64,000 nucleotides of DNA. Origin: Urophycis tenuis (Eukaryota; Chordata; Actinopteri; Gadiformes; Phycidae). Under the pieces are notes generated by a model. It made no database searches. It was given only the letters and a program-made list of their open reading frames with translations, and had not been told where the DNA came from. Shown in pieces: positions 53,173 to 63,390 of the stretch. Made by a program: the position numbers and the translations under genes. The stretch covers positions 8,787,247-8,851,246 of the forward strand of contig JAXIVH010000016.1 in NCBI GenBank assembly GCA_036785325.1, written 5' to 3'. Each line of letters begins with the position of its first letter. The stretch's first letter is position 1.

Positions 53173-53739
53173 CATAGGAAATCATTCCTGCCTGTGGTCA
53201 TTAAACTATACAATCTGTCACTTTCATCATAGTTTCTGCTGCACAACAGGTTATTCATTCATATTGCATAACTGGTCATTTCTTTTAATTTCACTGCATA
53301 ACTGGTCATCTCTTTGCACAACTGGTCTTTTTTCCAACATAGAATCTGACATGCTACCACCTCTCAGTGTATGCCTGGTTGTATGTACATTTATGTATAT
53401 TTCTTTATGTTTGTATATTTTGTATATTGCTTACATAGGTTTATATTTTACATAGGTTTATTTTACATAGGTTTTTTTATTTTTATGTTATATATTTATA
53501 TTCTAACACTTTACTTTACATAGAGTGTCTGTCTCTTTCTTCCTTTTGCACTGGAGTATTGTATTGTAACAAATGCAATTTCCCTCAGGGATTATTAAAG
53601 TACGTCTGTCTGTCCGTCTGTCAAAGGGGGGCGGGGCTAAATGTAAAGCAAGGTTATACATACATATAGAACAACAATTAGTAAATAAGTACATGACAAT
53701 AATAACAGTGAGACAAGCAAGTAACAAAATTCAGCAGTT

Positions 53740-54399
53740 TCAACAGTCAACTACAAGTTGTACCAGGTTTTGTTTAAAAAGAGTGAGTGATGTGAGGACG
53801 GTGAGTTTGAGGGTGTTTTGAAAAGTGTTCCAGTCATTAGCTGCAGCAAATCGGAAGGCGCTGTGGCCAAAGAGGGTGCGGGCTCTGGGGATGGTGAGTT
53901 TGATCAATTTGCTGGACCTAAGGTTGAGGGCAGAGTGAGAGAGGTGCAGGAGGGAGGAGAGATACAGAGGTGTTTTTCTAAGTATGGCTTTGTAAATGAA
54001 CTGAAGCCAGTGGCGGAGCCGTCTGGTGTGGAGGGATGTCCAGTCTACCTGGTTGTACAGGTCACAATGGTGAGTTCTGAATGGAGCGCCTGTGGCGAAA
54101 CGGATGGCAGAATGATGTAGAGTGTCAAGTTTGCTGAGAGTGGATTGAGAAGCCATCCTATAGATGGTATCATTATAGTCAAATATGGGCAGGATGGTCA
54201 TTTTAACAAGTGTGTGTTTGGCTGAAGGGGTGAATGAGGCCTTATTCCGGTACAGGAAACTCAGGCGAGCTTTGACTTTTGACTGTAGGTGTTTAATATG
54301 GGTGATGAAGGAGAGGGCAGAGTCCAACCAGAGGCCAAGGTATTTATAGCAGTTCAGAGCTGTCAGCACAGAGGATTTTAGGGACAGTGGTGGAATCAT
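53740..54399 (-). pseudogene. LINE RT thumb and C-terminal domain
   Basis: Reads LNCYKYLGLWLDSALSFITH, KMTILPIFDYNDTIYRMASQ, LHTRRLRHWLQFIYKAI and NDWNTFQNTLKLTVLTSLTL. It ends near 53740. A single frameshift near 54410 separates it from the RT palm. Confidence 0.82.
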
Positions 54400-54418
54400 A
54401 TTCCCGGTTAAAAATAAT

Positions 54419-55454
54419 TCATTTGGTTTTCTTGGTGTTCAGGGAGAGATGAAGACTATGAAAATACTGCTCAATAGAAGTGAGACTGAGTTGTAGTATG
54501 GATGTCGAAGAGTGGAGAGAAGGGCCCTCTGAGTATAAGATGTTATCGTCAGCATATAGGTGGATCTTGGAATTGCCGGCATTCTTGGCCACATCATTAA
54601 TGTAGATGGAGAACAGCGTTGGGCCCAGGATGGAGCCTTGAGGCACCCCTTTAATGATGGTAAGAGGGTCAGACACGATGTTTTCAGTCTTTACTTGCTG
54701 GACTCGGTTTTTTAGATAGCTGGCGAACCAGTTACAGGAGTGTGAACACAGACCGATGCTAGTGAGCCTCTGCAGGAGGATGGAGTGGACGACAGAGTCG
54801 AAGGCCTTAGATAGATCAATGAAGGTGACAGATCTGCTTGGAGTGCAAGGAAGTAATAATGTCATTTAGAACCTTCAGAGCAGCTGTGGTGCACCCGTGG
54901 CCTGACCGGAACCCAGACTGTAGGTTGGACAGAATATTGTTTGAAGCTATGAAGTGGCTGAGTTGTCTGTGGACCAGTTTTTCTAGGACCTTACCCAGAC
55001 ACGGCAAGATGGAAATAGGTCTGTAGCAGTTGGGGTCAGATCTAGAGCCACCTTTAAAGAGTGGAAAGACCAATGCGGTTATCCAGTCTGATGGAAAGAC
55101 AGACAACTCCAAGGACATGTTAAATAGCCGTGAGATGGGGACAGCAATGACCGGAGCAGCAACTTTTAAAAACATGGGATCGAGTCCATCAGAGCCAGCC
55201 GGCTTGTTAGAGTCCAGTTTGGTGAGCTCCTCTAAAACCTCCGAGGTCAGGATGGGTCTAAATGAGAAGGTGTCAGAGCTGGAAGTTGTAGGTGAATGTG
55301 GTGGGGCAGCACTGGGGGACTTAGCAGAGAAGATATGGGCTGAGTTGACAAAATGTTGGTTGAGAAGTGAAGCCATGTGAGACTTGTCAGTGACCACACA
55401 GTCACCAAAGGTCATTGCACTTGGAAAATGGGGAGGAGTGAGCTTGTTTTCCAT
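54419..55454 (-). pseudogene. LINE reverse transcriptase
   Basis: Two overlapping ORFs. The first (55454-54816): KLDSNKPAGSDGLDPMFLKV, NCYRPISILPCLGKVLEKLV and NLQSGFRSGHGCTTAALKVL. The second (54865-54419): FIDLSKAFDSVVHSILLQRL, GVPQGSILGPTLFSIYINDV and the catalytic YADD in IHLYADDNILYSE. A frameshift near 54840 breaks it between fingers and palm. Confidence 0.86.
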
Positions 55455-55469
55455 GGACTTGACCGTTTT

Positions 55470-56171
55470 CTAGAACGTCTTAGCATCAGAGCCACAGGTT
55501 GCAAATTTGTCCAGGAAATGAGTGACTTTAGCTTTTCTGACCGCCTGAGTGCATTTATTTCTGCACTGCCTAAAGGCAAGCCAGTCGGCAGGGGACTGGG
55601 ACAAATGGGCTTTCCGCCATAAGGTGTTCTTCTGGCGGATTAATGTGGCCAAGTCATGGGAAAACCAGGGGCTGAAACAATCCTTGATCCGTAACTTAAT
55701 GGGCGGAGCGTGTGTGTTGATGATCTGGCTAAAGGTCAGCTTAAAGTAGGCCCAGGCAGCATCCATAGTGGAGTAAATATCAATTCTGTCCCAGTTCACT
55801 GCAGTAATGTCATGGAGAAAGGCTTCCTGGTTAAACTTCTTCATAGAGCGTTTGGTTACAGTCACTGGTGGATGTTTAACTGAGGAGCCGGAGCGTATGC
55901 AGGCAATAGCACAATGATCACTCAGATCTTGACTAAAGACGCCAGATTTATAATTAGACGGGGCGTTCGTGACGATGACATCAATCAGTGTGGCAGATGA
56001 AGGAGATTTCAGATTATGTCTGGTGGGCACTGAAATAATTTGGAAGAGGTTTAGGGCATCAAATTGTTGCAAGACCAAATCTGGGGGGTTAGTCATGTCC
56101 CAGTTTAAGTCACCCAGGAGAATAAATTCAGAGATGTGCAGGGCCAGAAGTTCACTGAGTATAGAGAGCAT
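55470..56171 (-). pseudogene. LINE endonuclease, C-terminal half
   Basis: Reads FILLGDLNWDM (catalytic D-x-N), ATLIDVIVTNAPSNYKSGVF and DLSDHCAIACIRSG (DH), then linker sequence with KDCFSPWFSHDLATLIRQKN. The N-terminal endonuclease motifs are missing because the element is 5' truncated. The ORF ends near 55470, and a stop separates it from the RT. Confidence 0.85.
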
Positions 56172-56601
56172 AGTGGGGCAGAGGGTGGTCTATATCAGAC
56201 AGCAACAGAAAGAGAGAAATTATTAGACAGTATGACAGAAAGACAGACAGACAGACGTACTTTAATAATCCCTGAGGGAAATTGCATTCGTTACAATACA
56301 ATACTCCAGTGCAAAAGGAAGAAGAGACAGACACTCTACGTAAGTAAAGTGTTAGAATATAAATATATAATATAAACCTATGTCAAATATAAAATAAATA
56401 AAAAACCTATGTAAAATAAACCTATATAAAATATAAACCTATGTAAAATATAAACCTATGTAAGCAATATACAAAATATACAAACATAAAGAAATATACA
56501 TAAATGTACATACAACCAGGCATACACTGAGAGGTGATTGTCAGATTCTATGTTGGAAAAAAGACCATTTGTGCAAAGAGATGACCAGTTATGCAGTGAA
56601 A

Positions 56602-57060
56602 TTAAAAGAAATGACCAGTTATGCAATATGAATGAATAACCTGTTGTGCAGCAGAAAACTGTGATGAAAGTGACAGATTGTATAGTTTGATGACCACAGG
56701 CAGGAATGATTTCCTATGTCGCTCTGTGGTGCATCTCGGTGAGAGGAGTCTTCTGCTGAAGGAACTCGTCCGCTGAGCCAGGGTGGAAAAGAGAGGGTGA
56801 GAGGCATTGTCCATGATAGTCCGTAGCCTGGACAGCATCCTCCTATCTGCCACGGTAGTTAGAGTGTCCAATTCCTCACCCACTACATCACCAGCCCTCT
56901 TGATGAGTCTATTGAGTCTATTGGTGTCCGCAACCCTCATCCCACTGCCCCAGCATGTGACAGCAAAGAAGATTGCACTGGCAACAACAGACTCATAGAA
57001 CATCCTCAGCATTGTCCTGCAGATGTTGAAGGACCTTAGCCTCCTCAGAAAAAAGTCGGG
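56602..57060 (-). pseudogene. LINE family B C-terminal domain
   Basis: After the duplication: FFLRRLRSFNICRTMLRMFY, LNRLIKRAGDVVGEELDTL and LLSPRCTTERHRKSFLPVVI. It aligns residue by residue with 52840-53172 of the plus copy. Confidence 0.85.
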
Positions 57061-58061
57061 GGTCGGCTTTGGCCCTTCAAGAGTCGGCTTTGGCCCTTCT
57101 TGTAGACGGCCTCTGTGTTCGTAGTCCAGTCCAACTTGTTGTTGAAGTACACCCACATGTACTTGTACTCCTCAACAGTGTCGACTGGAACCCCCTGGAT
57201 GAACACAGGGACCACCAGTGTTTTGACCCTCCTTAGGTCCACAATGAGCTCCTTTGTCTTTGTAGCATTGAGCTGTAGATGGTTCAGCTCACACCAAGAG
57301 ACAAAGTTGCCCACAACAGTCCTATACTCACCCTCATCACCCCCTTCAATACAGCCAACTATTGCGGAGTCATCAGAAAACTTCTGAAGGTGGCAGGACT
57401 CAGTGCAGTAGCTGAAGTCTGAGGTGTAGAGGGTGAAGAGAAAGGGAGAAAGGACCGTCCCTTGTGGGACGTTCCCACAATTCTGTAGACGTACAAACTG
57501 TGGTCTGCCCATCAGGTAGTCAACAATCCAGGACACCAAGGGAGCATCAACCTGCATCGCCGCCATCTTCTCACCTAGGAGACCAGGCCGTAAGATGTTG
57601 AAAGCACTGGAGAAGTCAAAGAACATGACTCTCACAGTGCTCGCCGGCTTGTCCAGATGCGAGTAGACTTTTTTCAGCAGGTAGATGATGCAGTCCTCGA
57701 CTCCCAGGCGGGGCTGGTAGGCGAACTGCAGCTGGTCCGAGAAGGGTCTGACCATAGGCCTGAGCTGCTCCAAGACAAGCCTCTCCATGATCTTCATGAT
57801 ATGTGACGTCAGAGCCACCGGTCTGTAGTCCTTAGGGCTGCTGGGGCGCAGCGTCTTTGGGACAGGAACGAGGCAGGACGTCTTCCACATCAGAGGGACC
57901 TTCTGGAGGTGCAGGCTCAGGTTGAAGACATGATTAAGAACTCCACACAGCTGGGGGGCACAGGCTTTAAGTACCCTGGGGAGCACACCATCAGGGCCCG
58001 CCGCTTTGCTAGAGTGGAGTCTAATCAGTTGTCTTCTCACCAGTTCAGGCGTGAAGGACAC
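57045..58061 (-). pseudogene. LINE family B reverse transcriptase
   Basis: Reads LHSSKAAGPDGVLPRVLKAC, DYRPVALTSHIMKIMERLVL, LQFAYQPRLGVEDCIIYLL, FFDFSSAFNILRPGLLGEKM, NVPQGTVLSPFLFTL and FSDDSAIVGCIEGG. It ends at a 22-bp tandem duplication of GGGCCAAAGCCGAC-containing sequence (57055-57100) that shifts the frame. The fingers and palm missing from the plus copy are present here. Confidence 0.87.
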
Positions 58062-58099
58062 TGTAGAGGTGTCAGTGGGGGAGGGATAGGGTCCTCAGG

Positions 58100-58716
58100 A
58101 AGTGGAGGACAGTATGCAGAGCAGGGGGGGAGGGGGGGGGGGGGGGGGGGCAGGGTGGAGGTGTGAAGTGTCCGGTAGTGAATAGAGGTGGTGAGAGGCA
58201 GGAGGGTGATCTATAAGGAGGGGGAGGCGGAGTGGCACTAGTTGATGGGCTGCCAGCAACATCAGCGGCAGGGTCATGTGGGGGAGGGGCATTGGCCGCA
58301 GTATCAAACCTATTGAAAAAAAGGTTAAATTAATTGGTTATAGCCACCCCACCCTCCAGCCCCATGCTACCAGTCGTCTGGAAACCCGTGATGGTTCTCA
58401 TACCACTCCACACATCCCTTGTGTTGTTTTGCTGGAGCTTCTTCTCCAGCTTCCTCCTGTATCTATTCTTTTCCTCCTTAATTCTAACCTTGAGTAGCCC
58501 CTGTACTCTCCTCAGCTCAGCCTGGTTGCCCTCTCTGACCCTTTTCTTAGCGTTCAGGATGGCTTTGATGTCCTTGGTGATCCAAGGTTTGTTATGTTAT
58601 AGGTGACTGTCAACGCAGGGACATAGCAGTCCACACAGAAGTTAATGTAGTCCGTGATGCACTCAGTGAGCCCATCAATGTCCTCCCCGTGAGGCTCACA
58701 GAGTGCAGGCCAGTCA
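58100..58716 (-). pseudogene. LINE family B linker
   Basis: Non-contiguous coding between endonuclease and RT: GEDIDGLTECITDYINFCVD and LRRVQGLL with Lys/Arg-rich pieces. It is interrupted by the poly-G run and stops. The part corresponding to the endonuclease is absent. Confidence 0.65.
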
Positions 58717-59213
58717 GTCAGGGGGTGTTAACTCTATGAATGATGACGCAGTGATGAGGTCAGGGGGTGTTAACTCTATGGATGATGACGCAGTGATGAG
58801 GTCAGGGGGTGTTAACTCTATGGATGATGACGCAGTGATGAGGTCAGGGGGTTTTAACTCTATGGATGATGACGCAGTGATGAGGTCAGGGGGTGTTAAC
58901 TCTATGGATGATGACGCAGTGATGAGGTCAGGGGGTGTTAACTCTATGGATGATGATGCAGTGATGAGGTCAGGGGGTGTTAACTCTATGGATGATGACG
59001 CAGTGATGAGGTCAGGGGGTGTTAACTCTATGGATGATGATGCAGTGATGAGGTCAGGGGGTGTTAACTCTATGGATGATAATGCAGTGATGAGGTCAGG
59101 GGGTGTTAACTCTATGGATGATAATGCAGTGATGAGGTCAGGGGGTGTTAACTCTATGGATGATGATGCAGTGATGAGGTCAGGGGGTGTTAACTCTATG
59201 GATGATGACGCAG
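58717..59213. repeat. 42-bp VNTR
   Basis: About 12 copies of a 42-bp unit containing GGGGGTGTTAACTCTATGGA and GATGATGACGCAGTGATGAG. As 42 is a multiple of three it is open in frame (SGGVNSMDDDAVMR repeats), but there is no other sign of a gene. A single unit precedes the LTR-like block at 23881. The last unit ends at TGTTAACTCTATATG, the start of the LTR-like block 59214-59428. Confidence 0.92.
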
Positions 59214-59428
59214 TGTTAACTCTATATGTATACATCACCTGCACACAGGTGGAGATGTGTGTTTGGCTAAAGAGCGGAAGGGCAAACTATTCTTTAACCG
59301 CATTTCGACACAAAGCGAGTTTTCTGTTTAAGATGAGTTTTATTTATTTTGTTGTTGCTGTTATGCAATAAAGAACATTATTGTGACACTATGCAAGAAT
59401 GCGCGTTTATTCACTTACTGCTCCTACA
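59214..59428 (+). repeat. LTR-like block, complete copy
   Basis: 215 bp from TGTTAACTC to CTCCTACA with the polyadenylation signal AATAAAG near 59371. It matches the split copy 23881-24011 plus 28092-28179. The TG...CA ends and poly(A) signal fit a short LTR. No matching element body follows, so this may be a solo LTR or fragment. Confidence 0.6.
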
Positions 59429-59429
59429 A

Positions 59430-59613
59430 CCCGCCTATAGTCAAAAATGGTACGACCCATCAGGCTTACCAACAAGAAGACACGGCGAGCTCCATGGGCT
59501 GAGCTAGGAGTAGCGTTGTTATTGGCTACCATGTAATCTACTTCTTGTTTTAATATTGCACGTTTTTTTGGGTAGACCCTATATGGGTGCTGCTGTACCA
59601 ACATTGATGTCAT
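59430..59613 (-). pseudogene. Gypsy RT fragment
   Basis: Reads PYRVYPKKRAILKQEVDYMV and, after a slip, FLLVSLMGRTIFDYRRVV on the minus strand: RT N-terminal motifs of a Gmr1-type element. It is opposite in strand to the element that starts at 59700. Confidence 0.72.
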
Positions 59614-59719
59614 GCTCTAATATGTTGGTTATTGTTGGAACATCTTTAAACAGCTCTGGAAAATTCGTAATCACGGACACTATGTCAGCCCTCTCCTCCC
59701 TCTCCTCAAGGCTCTGCTT

Positions 59720-60060
59720 GTAATGCAGCGTGAGACAGAGCTTGAGAAAACTTGTCTCCTACAATCTATGGAGATTGAGAAGATGCGTCTCATGCATGAA
59801 CTTGAAAAAATATGTCTCAATCAAGAGCAACAACGCGTAAATCTGATGTGAGATGGCAGAATTCCAGGTGGCCATCCACCTGCGCCTAATTTGAACGTGG
59901 GGAAAAATATTTGTTTAGTTCCACCATTTAGAGAAGCAGATGTGGATACTTTCTTTCAGTTGTTAGAGCGGGTAGCCAAAGCGCACGGTTGGTCAGACGT
60001 GGAGAGGATGTTGCTCCTCCAGTGTGTGGCTGCTCTGTGAAGCAGATTTGGGCGTTACCT
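59720..60060 (+). pseudogene. Gmr1-type gag fragment
   Basis: Reads LMQRETELEKTCLLQSMEIE and KMRLMHELEKICLNQEQQRV (coiled coil). After a stop it reads LVPPFREADVDTFFQLLERV and GWSDVERMLLLQCVAAL, the start of the capsid. It breaks off at 60060. Confidence 0.75.
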
Positions 60061-60560
60061 AATTTACTATGCATTGGGAATCTTAAACTCTAAGTTCTGT
60101 ATGATACCCATCTAATTGCCTAATGAGACAATACCTTTTTACTACACTTATAGTGACAATGAAAATGATACCAAACATGTTATGACAATTACATTATAAA
60201 GTAATACAATTATTTCCACATATTTTTTCCTCACTTACATCGGTGTGATTCCCTGACCCTTAGGGGGCTCGGAGGAGGTCAGTGAATTACTAAGTAAAAT
60301 AAAAGTCATTCATCCATACTTCCCCCTTCACCCCGTTTCCCCAAAGGTTTGGAGTGGGTCAGGATATGACATCGTGAAAACCAACAATCCCCCTTCATCT
60401 GTGCCTTAGGTCAGGAGATCAATGGAAAGAAAATGCATTTAAATTATATTGTCTTGCATTCCTCTGCAATGTCTGCAGGAAACAAACCCCCACATCCCTT
60501 ATTACATCACAGATCAAGACAACAAAAAGATCCCAGCTAAGATTTTATATACCTACAGTC
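60061..60560. other. Unassigned AT-rich insertion
   Basis: About 500 bp between gag and protease pieces with no ORF and no recognised termini. TTAGGGGGCTC and TTAGGTCAGG occur inside. It replaces most of gag and the protease active site. Confidence 0.4.
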
Positions 60561-61303
60561 TCCCTTGAGTGTAAGCTAATACAGGGTGACGTAGAGCTTG
60601 GTGTTCGGCCTGCTCTACCTATCGAGGGTATCTCATTGGTTCTTGGGAACCAGCTGGCAGGTAGACACATCTGGTCAGATAAGTCTTCTCCTCTGGTTGT
60701 TACTGAAGAGCCGCTGTCCACCGATGAGAGTGCGCAAAAGTACCAAATGGTGTTTACCGCATGTGTAGTTACTCGCTCTGCCAGTCAGAAGACGGAAACT
60801 GACAAAGTACAGTCAACTAAATCTGAAAAGTATTTTTCGCTCGCTGATTATGCTGTCTCTGCTTCATGTGAGGAATTGGCGGAAGAGCAAAAAGCAGATC
60901 AGACCTTGCAATCGCTGTTTGAACTTGTTAATGTGAACAATGAAATTTGGAACAAAACGGGGGGCTACTTCATAAAAGACGGCGTGTTATTGAGGAAATG
61001 GTCTCCTCACGCCGACTGTTTTGATGGTGATCCAATTGTCCAGGTGGTGGTGCCTGTTAAATTTTGTCCGTTGGTACTTGAAACCGCTCATGAGAAGCTC
61101 GCTGGCCACGCTGGTGTACAGAAAACATATGACCGCCTTTTGCACTACTTCCACTGGCCGCGAGTTAAGCGTGACGTTGCCAGTTTTGTAAAAACATGCA
61201 AAACGCGCCAACTGACAGGTAAACCCAATGTGATTTTGAAGCCTGCTCCTTTGCGTCTGATTCCGACAGTGAGTCAACCATTTGAACACCTCATCATTGA
61301 CAA
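60561..61303 (+). pseudogene. Gmr1-type protease end and integrase N-terminus
   Basis: Reads GVRPALPIEGISLVLGNQLA (end of protease), ACVVTRSASQKTETDK, then the integrase zinc finger HEKLAGHAGVQKTYDRLLHY followed by CKTRQLTG. The second Cys of the expected Cys pair is Arg, so the HHCC site is damaged. It ends FEHLIID, the first catalytic Asp, where the SINE inserted. Confidence 0.87.
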
Positions 61304-61604
61304 AGAAGAAGAAGAAGAATTACTGATTTGATCCCGTGAGGGAAATTTGGTCTTCTGCATTTAACCCAATCGTGAATTAGTGGAACACTCAGAACACAGT
61401 GATGGTGAAGCACACAGTGAGGTGAAGCACACACTTAAACCCGATGCAGTGAGCTGCCTGCAACAGCGGCGGCGCTCGGGGAGCAGTGAGGGGTTAGGTG
61501 CCTTGCTCAAGGGCACTTCAGCCATGCGCACTGGTCGGGGTTCGAACCGGCCACCCTCCGGTTACAAATCCAAAGCCCTAACCAGTAGGCTGGCTGCCCC
61601 ACTG
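61304..61604 (-). mobile_element. tRNA-headed SINE, copy 2
   Basis: Close copy of 36233-36530 flanked by TTGACAA (61297-61303, 61605-61611). It is inserted exactly at the first catalytic Asp codon of the integrase; coding resumes after it with NVGPLP. Confidence 0.92.
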
Positions 61605-62405
61605 TTGACAATGTTGGGCCTCTCCCTTGCTCTAAAACAGGTTGTGAGTATCTGCTCACGGTTATGTGCCAGAGCACTCGCTACCCAGCTGTTTTTCCAT
61701 TGCGTTCTATTAACACAAAAGCAATTGTTAAAGCAATTAGTCAGTTCATTTCGACATTCGGGTTGCATAAAGTCATTCAATCTGACTGTGGGAGTAACTT
61801 TACGTCCAAATTGTTCAAAGACGTTCTCAAACAATTGGGAATAAAGCAAAATCTGGCAACCGCTTATCACACTCGGAGCCAAGGTGCTTTGAAGCGCTTT
61901 CATTCAACGTTGGAAGTCACTGCTTCATGCGTATTGTGTCGAGTTAGATCGCGATTGGGAGGAGGTCCTACCCTGGCTGATGTTGGCAGCCAGGGAGGTC
62001 ACTCATGAAAGTACTGGTTTTAGTCCGAATTATCTTGTTTTTGCACACCGTGTGCGAGGGGTATTTTCAGTGCTCCATGATCAATGGACTGATTCAAGTA
62101 TTCGAGTATCTTCTGGGGTTCCGCCGCCGTCTTTCCTCTGCCTGGAGAGTGGCTAGGGAACGGTTGGAGGAATCTCAGAAAAAAATGAAAACACTGTTCG
62201 ATCATCGCACTGAACACAGAAAGTTCGCTGTTGGTGATCTAGTGCTCGCGCTTCTTCTGCTAATTGGCTCACCGTTTCAGGTCAAGTACGCCGGGCCCTA
62301 TAAGGTCCTACATTGTGGTCCAAATGATAATTATGTGATCTCGACCCCCGGTAGGAAGAGTAGTACTCAAAAATGTCATGTCAATCTCTTAAAGCCATTT
62401 CTATA
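61605..62405 (+). pseudogene. Gmr1-type integrase core and C-terminus
   Basis: After the SINE: CQSTRYPAVFPLRSINTKAI, KVIQSDCGSNFTSKLFKDVL (second Asp) and QGALKRFHSTLE, where the catalytic Glu of the related element is replaced by Lys. A frameshift leads to ERLEESQKKMKTLFDHRTEH, SPFQVKYAGPYKVL (GPY/F) and KCHVNLLKPFL. Confidence 0.86.
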
Positions 62406-62482
62406 ACCGTGAGGAACAGCGCGCTTCGCAAACGATCGATCCCATGGTGCTAGTGGACAGCTCCTCTCCGCTTTACTGACCT

Positions 62483-63390
62483 TTGATGGTGGCAGCATCA
62501 GAGGGTGAGGAGTTGAACACAGCCGATGATTGTGTGTTACAAGGACGGTTAAAGAATTCTGAAACATTGCAAGCCATGTCGTCTGTCCTTAGACATTTAA
62601 ATTCGATTCAGAGTCAAAAGCTCACTGATGTGCTTGGAGAGTTTAAAGTGTTGTTCTCTGATGTGCCTACACAGACTGATTTGTTGATGCATGATATCGA
62701 TGTAGGGGATGCTGAGCCCATCCGGCAGCGTTTTTATTCATGTGCCTATCGAGAAAAAAGAAAGCCAGGACAAAGAGGTTCAGTATTTGCTCGATAATGA
62801 CTTGGCTGAACGGTCTTTCTCGAGCTGGCCATGCTTATTGGTTAAATCTGACGGTACGTTTTGTTTCTGTACTGACTATCGCAAGCTAAATGCTGTAACT
62901 AAACCTGACTCGTTTCCTTAACCTCATATAGAGGACTGTATTGATGAAGTCGGGGCAGCCAAATTCGTAACAAAGTTAGATCTCCTTAAAGGGTATTGAC
63001 AAGTGTTGTTAACTGAGAGGGCTCGTGAAGTTTCTGCTTTTATCACGCCTAAAGGGTTATTTTCATATCGTGTCATGTCATTTGGGTTGCGTAATGCCCC
63101 AGGGACGTTTCAGAGATTATTGAATCTTGTTGTAGCTGGGTTGGAAGGGGTAACTGTTTATTTGGATGATGTGGTTATTGTGAGTAGTACCTGGTCATCA
63201 CATCTGGGGCACTTGCGACTGCTCCTTGCGCGCCTTGCACAGGCACAGCTCACGGTTAATCTAGCCAAGTGTGAGTTCGCTGGAGCGACCGTGACCTACC
63301 TGGGTAAGGTAGTGGGGCAAGGACAAGTGCTCCCTATCCATGCCAAAGTGGAGGCTATTGATGAGTTCCCTGTTCCTGCTACAAAACGCA
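62483..63390 (+). pseudogene. Gmr1-type reverse transcriptase
   Basis: Pieces in three frames: GRLKNSETLQAMSSVLRHLN and LLMHDIDVGDAEPIRQRFYS; SFSSWPCLLVKSDGTFCFCT; then FVTKLDLLKGY followed by a TGA in place of a conserved Trp (about 62998), REVSAFITPKGLFSYRVMSF, FGLRNAPGTFQRLL, the catalytic YLDD in VYLDDVVIVSS, and VTYLGKVVGQGQVLP. It ends with PVPATKRK at the T-rich tail of the next LINE. Confidence 0.87.

Larger units (their letters stand above)
51400..53625 (+). mobile_element. Rex1-like LINE family B, plus copy with internal deletion
   Basis: Plus-strand LINE with complete endonuclease joined directly to the RT C-terminus. The 3' end reads TTTCCCTCAGGGATTATTAA followed by GTCTGTCTGTCC. 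It belongs to the same family as the minus copy 56232-58716. Most of RT is deleted at about 52457. Confidence 0.85.
53640..56225 (-). mobile_element. CR1/L2-group LINE, 5' truncated
   Basis: Minus-strand LINE of a family different from the L2 at 3.9-10.8 kb. It has the endonuclease C-terminal half, RT and C-terminal domain in four ORFs that nearly abut. It lies between two inverted Rex1-like copies. Its 5' end near 56220 runs into the 3' tail region of the minus Rex1-like copy. Confidence 0.8.
56232..58716 (-). mobile_element. Rex1-like LINE family B, minus copy
   Basis: Minus-strand copy without endonuclease. The 3' end at 56232 shows the same CCCTGAGGGAAATTGC signature as the plus copy. 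It begins near 58716 in the linker after the endonuclease, where the 42-bp VNTR starts. It contains a poly-G run at 58122-58150 (plus strand). Confidence 0.85.
59700..63390 (+). mobile_element. Gmr1-type Gypsy element, plus strand
   Basis: Plus-strand relic with gag piece, protease remnant, integrase and RT in that order, again with integrase ahead of RT. No LTR was recognised. Interrupted by about 500 bp of AT-rich sequence (60061-60560) and a SINE (61304-61604). RNase H is lost where another LINE begins at 63391. Confidence 0.82.

Noticed and set aside
51400..58716. A large TIR transposon formed by the two inverted LINE copies
   Set aside because: Each arm is an ordinary LINE with its own 3' tail facing inward, the arms are differently truncated, and there is no terminal duplication.
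58717..59213. CRISPR-like array
   Set aside because: Units are contiguous with no spacers and the context is vertebrate.
58703..59371. A 222-codon repetitive ORF (SGGVNSMDDDAVMR repeats) as a secreted or structural protein
   Set aside because: It is the 42-bp VNTR, open only because 42 is divisible by three. Its start lies in LINE sequence and its end in an LTR-like block, and the antisense strand is open too.
33..63000. Host protein-coding exons or conserved non-coding RNAs elsewhere in the window
   Set aside because: Every stretch with convincing coding signal could be assigned to a mobile element; the remaining short ORFs show no recognisable domain or splice context.
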